In this document: piece by piece, positions 7,674 through 15,607 of the stretch
How the letters are laid out: each line of letters starts with the position of its first letter
Numbering within the stretch: the first letter of the stretch is position 1
From: JABGQS01 sp963674545
Lineage (GTDB): Bacteria; Bacillota; Clostridia; Christensenellales; SZUA-584
DNA: 64,000 bases
Reading direction: 5' to 3'
Assembly: GCA_963674545.2 (NCBI GenBank)
Contig: CAXXFB010000001.1
Span: forward strand, 1,054,001-1,118,000
Notes under the pieces: generated by a model
What the model saw: the letters and a program-made list of their open reading frames with translations, nothing else
What the model was told of the DNA's origin: nothing
Database searches by the model: none
Translations under genes and position numbers: made by a program

Positions 7674-8732
7674 TTACGTGCTCGGGTCGTCGTCATATTT
7701 CTTTCCAAGCACCTGCGCTTCCTTGTCCCCGAACTTTTCAAGTGGTTTGCTCAGCATCTCCTCTGTCTGCTTCGCTTCAAGGTTCTTCTGCTTCTTTGCG
7801 TTCCTCCACCACAGGAACAATACGGTCAATATTATTATTGTTCCGAAGACTATCAGCACTATGATCCACGGCGACCTCGTGATCTTCATTATGCGGTCTG
7901 CCGTATCTTTGAAGGCCTTGCTGAAAAACTCCTCATCGGACATATTTTCATAATAATACCTGTCGATATATTCAAGCAGTATCTCACCTGCTTCAGCGTC
8001 GACTACCGATTTTGCCTGGGTTCCTGTAGTATACCAGGTCATATATTCGCCCGAATTTCGCTCATAGAAAACCAGGATAACATGCGCTTCGTCCGTGAAA
8101 AGCTCGTCATACTTTCTTTCGCTGAACACCTGCATATCGTCCATATCCGGAGAATACAATCCGTCGATGTCATCAGTTATATATACGTAGGGCTGCACGC
8201 CCGTTTTGTTATAGAAATACTTAAGCCCGCTCTCCAGCGTGACGGGATTGTTTATCCACCCTGCTTCGTCGGTATAATAGTCGGTCTCGTTTGCCGAGCC
8301 TTTGGGAAGCGCTTCTCTTTCGATCGTTGAAGGTATGATAGCAGTGTTTCCGCCAGGGTTCGTATTGCCGCCGCCCGAGCATTTGCTTAGCACTATCACT
8401 AATACAATTACCAAAACTACGATAAAAATGATCCCGAAAGCCTTAGGCGCACACCCCGAATTGCGGCTGACTCCCGAAGAGCCTCCGGAGCTGCTATATG
8501 AACGGTTGCTGGTCGGCCGGTATGAAGAGCTAGTCGGTCTGTAGCTGCTTGATGAACTGCTGCTCCTGCTGCTGTAGCCGCTTGATGAACTGCTCCGTCC
8601 GCTGCTAAAGCTGCTTCGGCTGCTGCCCGAACTGCCCCGGCTTATCCCGGAGCTTCTGCTCGAATGTCCGCCGCCGCCTCTGCTGCCGCCGAAAGAACCG
8701 CCGCCGCCTCTGCTGCCGCCGCCTCTGCCCAT
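7674..8732 (-). CDS. Gly/Ser/Arg-rich membrane protein with a TPM-like extracytoplasmic domain
   Basis: The ATG at 8732 follows GGAGGG; an upstream in-frame TTG at 8747 overlaps that site, so the shorter 352-residue form is preferred. The first 100 residues are low complexity (repeats of GGSRGGGG, SSGRSSSSSG and SSSYRPT). A TM helix (about residues 102-120) follows, then an extracytoplasmic domain of about 170 residues ('PYVYITDDIDGLYSP', 'HVILVFYERNSGEYMTWYTT'), a second TM near 290-310 and a basic cytoplasmic tail. The spacing of hydrophobic segments recalls a divergent TPM domain, but motifs are weak. The gene is upstream of and probably cotranscribed with the pspA-like gene, suggesting a membrane-stress role. 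Confidence 0.7.
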   Translation of the reverse strand: MGRGGGSRGGGGSFGGSRGGGGHSSRSSGISRGSSGSSRSSFSSGRSSSSSGYSSRSSSSSSSYRPTSSSYRPTSNRSYSSSGGSSGVSRNSGCAPKAFGIIFIVVLVIVLVIVLSKCSGGGNTNPGGNTAIIPSTIEREALPKGSANETDYYTDEAGWINNPVTLESGLKYFYNKTGVQPYVYITDDIDGLYSPDMDDMQVFSERKYDELFTDEAHVILVFYERNSGEYMTWYTTGTQAKSVVDAEAGEILLEYIDRYYYENMSDEEFFSKAFKDTADRIMKITRSPWIIVLIVFGTIIILTVLFLWWRNAKKQKNLEAKQTEEMLSKPLEKFGDKEAQVLGKKYDDDPST

Positions 8733-8766
8733 CCCTTTGCCCTCCAAAAATTAATATTACACTTAT

Positions 8767-8795
8767 AAATTAGCATGTCTGTGTTTCTTTGTCAA
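8767..8795 (-). promoter_or_regulatory. Promoter of the Gly/Ser-rich membrane protein-pspA operon
   Basis: TTGACA at 8795-8790, 17-bp spacer and TAATTT at 8772-8767, about 35 bp upstream of the ATG at 8732. Confidence 0.55.
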
Positions 8796-8910
8796 TTTTG
8801 TTATTCCGGCAAACACACACTGTTTTTTACACACTTAAAAACCATGTATTTTTTTAATTAAACAGCCGATATCGGATCGCTCTGTCGATAAATCATTGCC
8901 ATTTAGAGGT

Positions 8911-8985
8911 AGTGTAGCCCGGCAAGTTTGGGGAGTAAAAGAGTATAATAAAAGCCGCATCGGTTAAGAGACAGGTGTGGCTTAA
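8911..8985. repeat. Decayed duplicate of the dpaL 3' end and its terminator
   Basis: This stretch aligns without large gaps to 6822-6893. Shared runs include CGGCAAGTTTGGGGA (the last dpaL codons), GTATAA, AAAGCCGCATCGGTT and GAGA. By eye well over three quarters of positions match. The copy lacks the poly-T tract and has mutations in the stem, so it is a relic of a duplication spanning the pspA pair. Confidence 0.7.
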
Positions 8986-8995
8986 AAATATCTGC

Positions 8996-9595
8996 TTATT
9001 TTGAGGCGGTTATAAAAATCCATCCTTTTCTAGAAGTAGTATCAATAATTATATTACTAAATCCCGCTTTCTCCAGCGCAGTTCTATAATCGTTCGGGAC
9101 TCTAAATTGTGAAAAATCATACCACTTTGAACCTTCTTCCGGCAGTCGGTTCATAATATAAAACTTTCCACCTTCTTTTAATACCCTTTTTACCTCTAAT
9201 ATGTCATTGCTGATGTCTGGCCAAAACTGTATTGTTTCAAATGAAGTTATAACGCTAAACAGATCATTGCTAAACGGCATTTGTGAAACCGATGCTTTTA
9301 TTACTTCTACATCGCCTGATGAAATTCTCTTACGATTCTTTTTTGCCGCGGCCAAAACCATATCGCTTGAATAATCAATTCCATATGCTTTTTCGTTCGT
9401 TTTTTCAGACATCAATGCTAATAGAGTTCCGCCTCCACAGCCAATATCAAGAACCCTGTCGTTTAGCTTTATATCCATTTTCTTCACTAGCCATTTGTGT
9501 ACATATCGGTGGATTTGATTCATCAAGATTATAATCAATTTGCCTTTTATTCCGCTATATATATCTTTTTTAATAACTATTCCTTTTTTGCTCAA
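8996..9595 (-). CDS. Class I SAM-dependent methyltransferase
   Basis: 199 residues starting at TTG, supported by a GGAGG seven bases upstream. Motif I 'RVLDIGCGGGTLLALM' (about residues 47-62), 'YGIDYSSDMVLAAAKK' with the acidic ribose-binding residue, 'SVITSFETIQFWPD' and 'EVKRVLKEGGKFYIMNRLP' are typical of Methyltransf_11/25 enzymes. Codon use is more AT-rich than the neighbouring pspA pair, consistent with a separate origin. The substrate cannot be told from sequence. It is not a duplicate of the methyltransferase at 3577-4367; the similarity is limited to generic motifs. Confidence 0.82.
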   Translation of the reverse strand: MSKKGIVIKKDIYSGIKGKLIIILMNQIHRYVHKWLVKKMDIKLNDRVLDIGCGGGTLLALMSEKTNEKAYGIDYSSDMVLAAAKKNRKRISSGDVEVIKASVSQMPFSNDLFSVITSFETIQFWPDISNDILEVKRVLKEGGKFYIMNRLPEEGSKWYDFSQFRVPNDYRTALEKAGFSNIIIDTTSRKGWIFITASK

Positions 9596-9707
9596 AGCCT
9601 GTCCTCCAATACATATATTGTCCCGAATATAAGAACTCCCTACTGCATCATATCCTTCACCTTAATATCAGGATGCTGGTAATAATGCCCCGCCTTTACC
9701 ACCATTT

Positions 9708-9842
9708 TTAACACTTCTCCCCGTTTGCCTCATCCATCCTCTTTCTTATTATCCCAAGCGATTCGTTCATGTTCTTTAAAGCAATAAAATTTCTGTAATT
9801 ATTATACAATATCTTACCGTTCCCGTAAATCCTGATACTCAT
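9708..9842 (-). CDS. Possible 44-residue ORF or fragment of a decayed gene
   Basis: ATG at 9842 to TAA at 9708 encodes a protein-like stretch beginning MSIRIYGNGKILYNN and ending RMDEANGEKC. Just downstream a second frame reads MVVKAGHYYQHPDIKVKDMM before its stop at 9640, which could be the continuation after a frameshift. No ribosome binding site is evident, and the ATG lies right behind the terminator of the upstream gene. I do not recognise it; a degraded gene end is as likely as a real small protein. The rest of the gap between 9596 and 9911 shows nothing else I can support. Confidence 0.25.
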   Translation of the reverse strand: MSIRIYGNGKILYNNYRNFIALKNMNESLGIIRKRMDEANGEKC

Positions 9843-9846
9843 AGAC

Positions 9847-9878
9847 AAAAAAAGAGCGCTTCTCCCAGCGCCCTTTCG
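9847..9878 (-). terminator. Rho-independent terminator of the XRE/membrane-protein operon
   Basis: On the minus strand AGGGCGCT pairs with AGCGCTCT (one G-T pair), followed by seven Ts, about 35 bp past the stop at 9912. Confidence 0.75.
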
Positions 9879-9911
9879 CTCATCTCTATTACGATTTTCC
9901 CTTTCACTTTC

Positions 9912-10790
9912 TTATGCATCCTGCTGCCTGTTCCTTATCATTATCACCGCCGAGTAAACTATTAGCTGTATGAAGAACATGGGGAGTATCCAGAACGACA
10001 CCGGCTGGGATATTGCCTTGAAGAAATCCAGCACGAATACGGCAGCGTAGAGTATCACGCCGGCTATCAGCCCGGATAGACCGCCCAGTGCAGTGTCGGA
10101 TAGCTGCTTTTCGTCCATCCATTCCCTCACCGGCTTTTTGCGCATCTTCACTATCCAGAAAACCACTATCATCACAAGAGGTATCAGGGCAAGCCCTGCC
10201 AGCAATATCGCAAAAGACCCGCTGAAACGCTCGTCTACTATGAGGTCCGTTTTTGCCACTATGACTCCGAGTACGCCAAGCACACCCGAAACAAGTGATA
10301 TCTGGTGCACGGATAAAAACAATCCTTCTGCGCTATTTGCAAGCGCTTCAAACAGCCTGCCGCCTTCTCCTTGCGCTCTTTTTACGGCGGCCAGCCCGAA
10401 TGCCATCGCCGCCATGTGCAGCCCGGCAAAGCAGTAGAGCATTACCCACTCATTCGTTACATCGAAGAGCAGATACTCCTTGCCAATGTCGGAGAGTATA
10501 GCAAGGTCTGAAAACAGCATAATGCCTGAAAGCAGCACGAGGACGTAGAGCACAGAGCTCCAGAACCTTCCCGTGAGTGTTTTAAGCGCCTGCGCCAGAA
10601 GGTAGATATGAAATAGTCCTGCTATAAACAGTGTCGGAATGATCAGGTTGCCTATCGTTCGCAGCAAGCCCGTCAGTACCGGCTGCTGCGGTGTAAGGTT
10701 CGTCTGAAGATACACATATGCCGCCACGCTGTACGCCAGCATCAAGAACGCCGCCACGCTGAAAATGTTTATTAATGCTTTTCTTTTCAT
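9912..10790 (-). CDS. Polytopic membrane protein of unknown function, partner of an XRE regulator
   Basis: 292 residues with about eight hydrophobic helices (for example near residues 8-28, 43-66, 80-100, 117-137, 165-182, 193-214, 235-255 and 262-284) and a basic loop 'VKMRKKPVREW'. No catalytic or transport motif is recognised. The start ATG overlaps the stop of the upstream XRE gene by one base (TAATG), which implies translational coupling. Small XRE regulator plus membrane protein pairs are common in Clostridia. The membrane protein is presumably the regulated partner, but its role is unknown. Confidence 0.7.
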   Translation of the reverse strand: MKRKALINIFSVAAFLMLAYSVAAYVYLQTNLTPQQPVLTGLLRTIGNLIIPTLFIAGLFHIYLLAQALKTLTGRFWSSVLYVLVLLSGIMLFSDLAILSDIGKEYLLFDVTNEWVMLYCFAGLHMAAMAFGLAAVKRAQGEGGRLFEALANSAEGLFLSVHQISLVSGVLGVLGVIVAKTDLIVDERFSGSFAILLAGLALIPLVMIVVFWIVKMRKKPVREWMDEKQLSDTALGGLSGLIAGVILYAAVFVLDFFKAISQPVSFWILPMFFIQLIVYSAVIMIRNRQQDA

Positions 10791-11011
10791 TACTGTCTAC
10801 CTCCGTTTTCTTCTTCCAGCCAGAATATCTCCTCTACTGTCTTGTCAAACACCTTTGCTATCTTCAGCGCTAGCAAAGCCGAAGGTACATACTTGCCCTT
10901 CTCCGTTGAATATATCGTCATCCTTGAAACACCCACTCGGTCTGCAAGCTCCTGCTGAGACATCTCGTTTTTCTCAAACCTTTGCTTTCTTATATTGTTC
11001 ATCAATTTCAT
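10790..11011 (-). CDS. Small XRE-family helix-turn-helix regulator
   Basis: 73 residues, essentially one HTH_3 domain: 'MSQQELADRVGVSRMTIYSTEKGKYVPSALLALKIAKVF' holds the five-helix core, followed by a short acidic tail 'EEIFWLEEENGG'. AGGTGG precedes the ATG at 11011; an internal Met4 is an alternative start. It is coupled to the downstream membrane-protein gene. An inverted repeat in its promoter makes autorepression likely. Confidence 0.9.
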   Translation of the reverse strand: MKLMNNIRKQRFEKNEMSQQELADRVGVSRMTIYSTEKGKYVPSALLALKIAKVFDKTVEEIFWLEEENGGRQ

Positions 11012-11059
11012 ATAACCACCTGCAATCCGCTTTGGTTCGTTCTGTTTACCTATATCGGC

Positions 11060-11088
11060 ATTGTAAAGTATTCTTTACATATTTTCAA
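11060..11088 (-). promoter_or_regulatory. Promoter with an embedded operator for the XRE/membrane-protein operon
   Basis: TTGAAA at 11088-11083, 17-bp spacer and TACAAT at 11065-11060. The perfect inverted repeat TGTAAAG-N4-CTTTACA (11062-11079) covers the -10 box and half the spacer, as expected for an autorepressor site. Confidence 0.65.
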
Positions 11089-11142
11089 GTATTTTTTATA
11101 TCTCCCCTTCATACCTTACCCTGCTTCGCATCAAACAACTGT

Positions 11143-11175
11143 ACACAAAAAGGCGCTTTTTGCGCCCTTTTGTGT
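11143..11175. terminator. Long hairpin, terminator-like on both strands
   Basis: ACACAAAAAGGCGC and GCGCCCTTTTGTGT form a 14-bp stem (one mismatch) around a TTTTT loop. It lies between divergent genes, so its likely job is to block read-through, probably from the minus-strand operon ending at 11639. Confidence 0.55.
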
Positions 11176-11216
11176 TTATAATATTGCATTTAATGGTAGT
11201 ATTTTGCATCGAGCTT

Positions 11217-11225
11217 TGTTATAAT
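11217..11225 (+). promoter_or_regulatory. Extended -10 promoter for the small membrane protein gene
   Basis: TGTTATAAT has a TG dinucleotide one base before a consensus TATAAT, 27 bp upstream of the ATG at 11253. No good -35 box is seen. Confidence 0.4.
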
Positions 11226-11252
11226 CTATATACTACCTTTGGGAGGACAAAC

Positions 11253-11627
11253 ATGATAGATGAAAACGGCAGCGGCAGTTCAAGTCTTGAAGACAAATAC
11301 GGTTTTGGCGGTTGGCTGGCATTATTCCAAATACGTATTTATATAGGCCTTGCAAGCATGTTGCAAATTGTTACTACTCATTATATACCGCTGGGGTATA
11401 AATTACTTGATATCGTTATAATTGCACTTTCTGTCGGAACACTTATACTTTTCTATAGAAAACAAGCAGCATTCAAAATAGTCTACATATTCACCGTTAT
11501 TGCCGTGATAATCATGTACCTCATAATTCATGAATACTATTACCTGATAGGCAGTGTTGTCGTGGAAACAATCATTATCATTGCACTATTTCGATCAGAA
11601 CGTGTTAAAAACACTTTCGAACAATAG
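11253..11627 (+). CDS. Small four-helix membrane protein, possibly DUF2569-like
   Basis: The ATG at 11253 follows GGGAGG and gives 124 residues; an in-frame ATG at 11160 lies inside the hairpin and lacks a ribosome binding site. A short polar N-terminus leads to 'YGFGGWLALFQIRIYIGL', which recalls the GxGGWL opening of DUF2569 proteins, then four hydrophobic helices (about residues 22-40, 50-65, 72-93 and 98-116) and a basic tail. Function is unknown. It is a lone plus-strand gene between minus-strand operons. Confidence 0.65.
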   Translation: MIDENGSGSSSLEDKYGFGGWLALFQIRIYIGLASMLQIVTTHYIPLGYKLLDIVIIALSVGTLILFYRKQAAFKIVYIFTVIAVIIMYLIIHEYYYLIGSVVVETIIIIALFRSERVKNTFEQ

Positions 11628-11638
11628 CCCCACTTTTC

Positions 11639-12757
11639 CTACAGTTCCGCAATGTTTTTCCCTGCACCTATAGACGGCAGCAGTCCGGCTATTATGATCA
11701 CCGCTGCGCTTATTCCTATAACGCCCGCCGGCGCTGAAAGCATCAGTATAGATTCTTCCTGCATACCTGCGGAAAGAAACGCAGGCAGCGATGCGCTGAC
11801 AATAAGCCCTAGTGCAACTCCGCTAAAAGCTATGATAGCGCACTGTGCTGTAAACAACCGACGCAGTGTTTTTCTTTTCATGCCCATCAACAGCAGCATG
11901 CTATACGCTTCTCTTTGTCCAAACAGCGCGATCTTTATCCACGCCGCCGTTAGAACTGCAGAACACAGCAAACTGAAAACACCGGCTGTCAGCAGATATC
12001 CCGCTTCTTTAGTCTGTGCATCCCACTCTGACTGAAGCTGCTCGTTCGGGTTTGCAACGCTAAGTCCGAGCGGCATTATACCTTTGGCTACGCTCTCGGC
12101 GCTTCCCATATCTTCGATACGCACCTTTGCGCCTGTATAGCCCGCAGGCTGACCGTTCTGCTGCAGAAGCTGTTTTGCCGCATATAAGCTTATGTATGCT
12201 AAAGCTTCACCGCTTTGCTCATCGCTTTTGAGTACCCCCGATATTTTAGACACTATCGGTCTGGCGCTGCCTTCAATGCTGAGCGCCGTGCTTTCGTGCA
12301 GCCAGTCGATCTCCAGCGATTCGTCTATTGCTTTATCATTTTGTTTGAATAGCTTTAGCGCCTTTTCATTCAGAACGATATACGGCATCATACTGCTGTC
12401 CGGAAATATACCGCCGCTTAAAAATTCGTCCTCCAGATAATCACCATTGATTCCGCTCAGCATTATCTGGGCGCTATATTCGCCTGCAGTTATTTGCGCG
12501 GGAACTGTAAGTATAGGCGTAACAGCAGTCACTCCCTCTTTTTGCGAAAGCTCCAGCACATCGTTATCAGTAAGCCCGGCCGCTCCCGGTTGCACCTCCA
12601 GCTCATACGGCTGCGCTTTCTGTTCACCCACAGTCACTATCACTGCGCCGGCAAAGCAGAAGCAGAACATCGCTATTGCCATACCCAGCGCCGGCAGAAC
12701 CGCCCATCTGCCTTTTAAGCTCTTTACGGCAACTCGAAGCAGATCAAAAATCTTCAT
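11639..12757 (-). CDS. FtsX/MacB-like ABC transporter permease
   Basis: 372 residues: one N-terminal TM (about residues 18-40), a 190-residue extracytoplasmic domain, then three C-terminal TMs (about 250-272, 300-325 and 335-360), the FtsX-like permease topology. 'LLLMGMKRKTLRRLFTAQCAIIA' matches the coupling segment before TM3 seen in MacB/LolCE proteins. It is the last gene of the long minus-strand operon and overlaps the CARDB-like gene by 14 nt. Its natural ATPase would be the upstream MacB/LolD-like protein, whose catalytic motifs are degenerate, so this subcomplex may not be a conventional ATP-driven exporter. Confidence 0.78.
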   Translation of the reverse strand: MKIFDLLRVAVKSLKGRWAVLPALGMAIAMFCFCFAGAVIVTVGEQKAQPYELEVQPGAAGLTDNDVLELSQKEGVTAVTPILTVPAQITAGEYSAQIMLSGINGDYLEDEFLSGGIFPDSSMMPYIVLNEKALKLFKQNDKAIDESLEIDWLHESTALSIEGSARPIVSKISGVLKSDEQSGEALAYISLYAAKQLLQQNGQPAGYTGAKVRIEDMGSAESVAKGIMPLGLSVANPNEQLQSEWDAQTKEAGYLLTAGVFSLLCSAVLTAAWIKIALFGQREAYSMLLLMGMKRKTLRRLFTAQCAIIAFSGVALGLIVSASLPAFLSAGMQEESILMLSAPAGVIGISAAVIIIAGLLPSIGAGKNIAEL

Positions 12758-14237
12758 TGTTCTGTTTGCCTTTCCTGTTTTTTATAACCAGAAAGGTCGT
12801 AACTGCCGCAATTATACCTGCGCCTATTACCAGTGATATCCACCATTGTCCGGCTGTTTCCTCTTCTTCCTCCGGCTGTTCCGGCTGAGAGTTTATCACC
12901 GGTGGATTGATAGCTGTGTTAAAATCTGTTTCCTGAACGAACTCCTGCCCTGCGGAATCTTCGAATATCAGCTTTATTTTACCTGAGGTATACCCATATT
13001 TATCCTCTCCCTGATAGCCTTCGCTCATTATCTTGGTTCCTACAAAAACATTCATCTGCGCAGGCATGGCTGTGCCCGGTTCCATATTTCCTATAAACGC
13101 CGTTTCAGAAGGTATCAGTCCCGGCACGTCTAGCTCTATCCTTACGTTATATGCTCCGCTTCTTCCCATGTTCATCACCTGAAAATCGAGCGGTATGGTA
13201 TCGCCGGCATTGACAGATTCCGGTGCCTGAGGCGACTCTAATTCCAAACGCATAGTCTGGCTCACTTCCACCATGACAGTCCCCCCTGAAGCAAGCGTCA
13301 TAGCGTCGCTATTGTCATACTCCATGCTGATAGCAAGATAGTACCGCTGTGCAGGAGTTTCCATGTCAGTTTTATACTTCACCTTTATCCGCCGCTTCTC
13401 CCCTTCCTCCATCTCGTCGATAAAGATTACGTTTGAATCTTCTAGCAATACGAAGTTCTGCGAATCGCTAACGATAGTCACAGACATGTTCTGAACAGCC
13501 TGGTCTTTACTGGTGTTCTCCAGCGTTATTTCAGCTGTGAATTCCTCTCCCGCCATTACCACCGATGGGTCTATCTCGTATCCGCTGACTATAACTTTAG
13601 GCTGAGACTTTGGCACTTCCGGCTTAGGCGTAGGCTCAGGTGCGTTTGGATCTTTGCCATCGGTTATTCTTACATATACTGTGAAGATACCCTGCAATGG
13701 CGTACCATCTGCCAAAACCGCCGTCACATCTATGCTTACAGGGTAGACACCGTTATACCTTAGCTTTGTAAGCGGCAGGTCGAACCGGACAAGATATGAA
13801 GAAACGGTACCTCCGCCCTCTACCACGTTATCTGCAAGCGTTATGCCTTTTTGATAGTTGCTGTATACAAAAGGCGATGAAGCCCCTCCAAGGTCAGGCG
13901 TTGCTGTAATAATGTTGTCTCTTATTTCCCCGTCAACGATAAGAGGCAATACGATTATTGCTTTACCGTTCTTTACCGTCGGGTCATACCCGTCTTTGAA
14001 TGCCTTCTCCATCCCTGCATATATGTGCTCGTTGTCTATTTCGAATCCCGTTGCTGCAGCCGGTCCGTCGTCTTCCGGCTGTGTCGTTGGCTCGACCGTG
14101 GGCTCAGGTGTCTCACCTTCCAGCTGTGTCGCAGGATCAGCTGGTGGTTCAGATGTTTCGTCTTCCGCAAGTACCGCTGCTGGCAGCATAACCGTCAGCA
14201 TTAGTATCATTGAAAGAAAGCAGATCGCTTTTTTCAT
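12744..14237 (-). CDS. Secreted, membrane-anchored protein with CARDB-like domains (COG1361 type)
   Basis: 497 residues. A signal peptide ends near 'AVLAEDETSEPP'; a Pro/Glu/Thr-rich linker follows (about residues 25-60). Beta-rich domains follow: residues 65-195, then two immunoglobulin-like CARDB/NEW3-type repeats ('EEFTAEITLENTSKDQAV', 'AGDTIPLDFQVMNMGRSG'). A second Glu-rich linker precedes a C-terminal TM (about 464-484) and a basic tail. COG1361-type proteins often pair with MacB-like transporters in Bacillota as extracytoplasmic partners. The ATG overlaps the upstream ATPase stop (ATGA), and the 3' end overlaps the permease gene. Confidence 0.75.
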   Translation of the reverse strand: MKKAICFLSMILMLTVMLPAAVLAEDETSEPPADPATQLEGETPEPTVEPTTQPEDDGPAAATGFEIDNEHIYAGMEKAFKDGYDPTVKNGKAIIVLPLIVDGEIRDNIITATPDLGGASSPFVYSNYQKGITLADNVVEGGGTVSSYLVRFDLPLTKLRYNGVYPVSIDVTAVLADGTPLQGIFTVYVRITDGKDPNAPEPTPKPEVPKSQPKVIVSGYEIDPSVVMAGEEFTAEITLENTSKDQAVQNMSVTIVSDSQNFVLLEDSNVIFIDEMEEGEKRRIKVKYKTDMETPAQRYYLAISMEYDNSDAMTLASGGTVMVEVSQTMRLELESPQAPESVNAGDTIPLDFQVMNMGRSGAYNVRIELDVPGLIPSETAFIGNMEPGTAMPAQMNVFVGTKIMSEGYQGEDKYGYTSGKIKLIFEDSAGQEFVQETDFNTAINPPVINSQPEQPEEEEETAGQWWISLVIGAGIIAAVTTFLVIKNRKGKQNNEDF

Positions 14238-14908
14238 TGTCTTTCCTCCTGTATTTTACCGTGGTACAAAAAAACTATCCTGTCAGTATTCATACACTGT
14301 CTTTTGTCTGAACAAAAAGATAGTATCGTATAGTCGCCGTAGTTCGAAAGCGCACCCAGCATGCCGCCCAGGTGTTCCGCTTCCTTCTCTGTGAGTTCTC
14401 GGGCAGCTTCGTACATCAACAGTATCTTCGGGTTTGTTACTACCGCCCTTGCCATTGCAACGGTCAGTTTCTCGTATTCACTTAGCCGGGCAGGTAAGGC
14501 ATGTGCCAGATGACTTATTCCGAACGCTTTGAGCATATCCATAGCAGCTTCTTCCTGCTTTACACGCAAATCCCCTTGTACCGCAAGCGGCATAGCGGTA
14601 TTATCAAGGACGCTCAAGTCTTTTAATAGCCCCGGCTTGCTGGTCACTATTCCGAAGTAACAGCTTCTGAACTTTGCGGCTGTATCCGGGCTCATCTTAT
14701 GCACCTCTTTGCCAAGCACATAAACGCTTCCGGCGCTCGGGCGGTTTATTCCCGCAATGATCTCCATCAACGCCTTTTTACCGCTGCCCGGCGGGCCGCA
14801 TATCGCAATGTGCTCTTTTTCTTCTATCGCCAGGCTGACTCCGCCAAGCGTCCGTACTGCACCGCCAGTCATCACGACCGCATCCTTCACTATTACAACC
14901 GCACTCAT
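14234..14908 (-). CDS. Degenerate MacB/LolD-like ABC ATPase, probably inactive
   Basis: The ATG at 14908 overlaps the upstream stop (ATGA) and gives 224 residues; a longer in-frame start at 14959 would extend well into the upstream gene. The fold is an ABC ATPase of the LolD/MacB type, but every catalytic motif is altered: Walker A 'GPPGSGKKA' has Lys where Ser/Thr binds magnesium; the signature is 'LSEYEKL' rather than LSGGQ; Walker B is 'ILLMYEAA' with Tyr for Asp; and the H-switch is 'TILSFCSDK' with no His. It still sits between an intact ATPase and the CARDB-FtsX pair. It may be a structural or regulatory subunit. Confidence 0.8.
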   Translation of the reverse strand: MSAVVIVKDAVVMTGGAVRTLGGVSLAIEEKEHIAICGPPGSGKKALMEIIAGINRPSAGSVYVLGKEVHKMSPDTAAKFRSCYFGIVTSKPGLLKDLSVLDNTAMPLAVQGDLRVKQEEAAMDMLKAFGISHLAHALPARLSEYEKLTVAMARAVVTNPKILLMYEAARELTEKEAEHLGGMLGALSNYGDYTILSFCSDKRQCMNTDRIVFLYHGKIQEERQ

Positions 14909-15549
14909 TCTCTCACCATCGTCATTATCCCCGCATCCATCTCGCATACGGTGTCGCAAAGCTCGTCTATATCGCCTTGATTATGACTGGCAAGTATGAT
15001 TGTCTTGCCTTTGCCCCTCAGGCCTTTTATCAGTGTGCGCATTTCTTTTACACCGTGCTTGTCAAGCCCGTTGAGAGGCTCGTCAAGTATCAGTATAGAA
15101 GGGTCCTCCATGATTGCCTGCGCTATCCCCAGGCGCTGCCGCATACCCAGAGAATATTTACCTACCGGCTTCTTCATAGACGGATCCAGACCAACTCGAT
15201 GTATCGTTTGCCTTATCACACCATTGTCTATCTTTCTTTTGAGTGACGCTAAAATCTGCAAATTCTTTGCTCCGCTAAGCGAAGGAAGAAACCCCGGCGT
15301 CTCTATTATCAACCCTATATCATCGGGGAAATCACAGTCTTTGCCTACCTGCTTATAGTTGACATAAATCTTTCCCTTTGTCGGCAGCAGAAAACCGCAT
15401 ATGCACTTCATTAGGACCGTCTTCCCGCTTCCGTTGTTTCCGACTATACCGTGTATCTTGCCCTCTTCAAAGTCTCGGGAAACCTCTGTCAGCACTGTCT
15501 CTTCGCCAAATTTTTTGGTAACTTTCTGAACACTTATGGCTACATCCAT
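14905..15549 (-). CDS. ABC transporter ATP-binding protein (drug/bacteriocin-exporter type)
   Basis: 214 residues with intact motifs: Walker A 'GNNGSGKT' (about residues 37-44), signature 'YSLGMRQRLG', Walker B 'ILILDEPLNGLD' and H-switch 'ASHN'. The YSLGMRQRL form of the signature is typical of BcrA/LanF-like ATPases that energise two-permease exporters. The two ABC-2 permeases directly upstream are the obvious partners. AAAGGGG precedes the ATG. The neighbourhood of lipoproteins and a two-component regulated promoter resembles antimicrobial-peptide detoxification modules, but the substrate is not known. Confidence 0.9.
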   Translation of the reverse strand: MDVAISVQKVTKKFGEETVLTEVSRDFEEGKIHGIVGNNGSGKTVLMKCICGFLLPTKGKIYVNYKQVGKDCDFPDDIGLIIETPGFLPSLSGAKNLQILASLKRKIDNGVIRQTIHRVGLDPSMKKPVGKYSLGMRQRLGIAQAIMEDPSILILDEPLNGLDKHGVKEMRTLIKGLRGKGKTIILASHNQGDIDELCDTVCEMDAGIMTMVRE

Positions 15550-15607
15550 AATAGGTTTCCCCTTTCCGATTTTTTTCGCATTGTCATCTTATCTTTCATA
15601 ATTAATG

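Noticed and set aside
8733..8747. TTG start for the Gly/Ser-rich membrane protein
   Set aside because: It overlaps the GGAGGG that serves the in-frame ATG at 8732.
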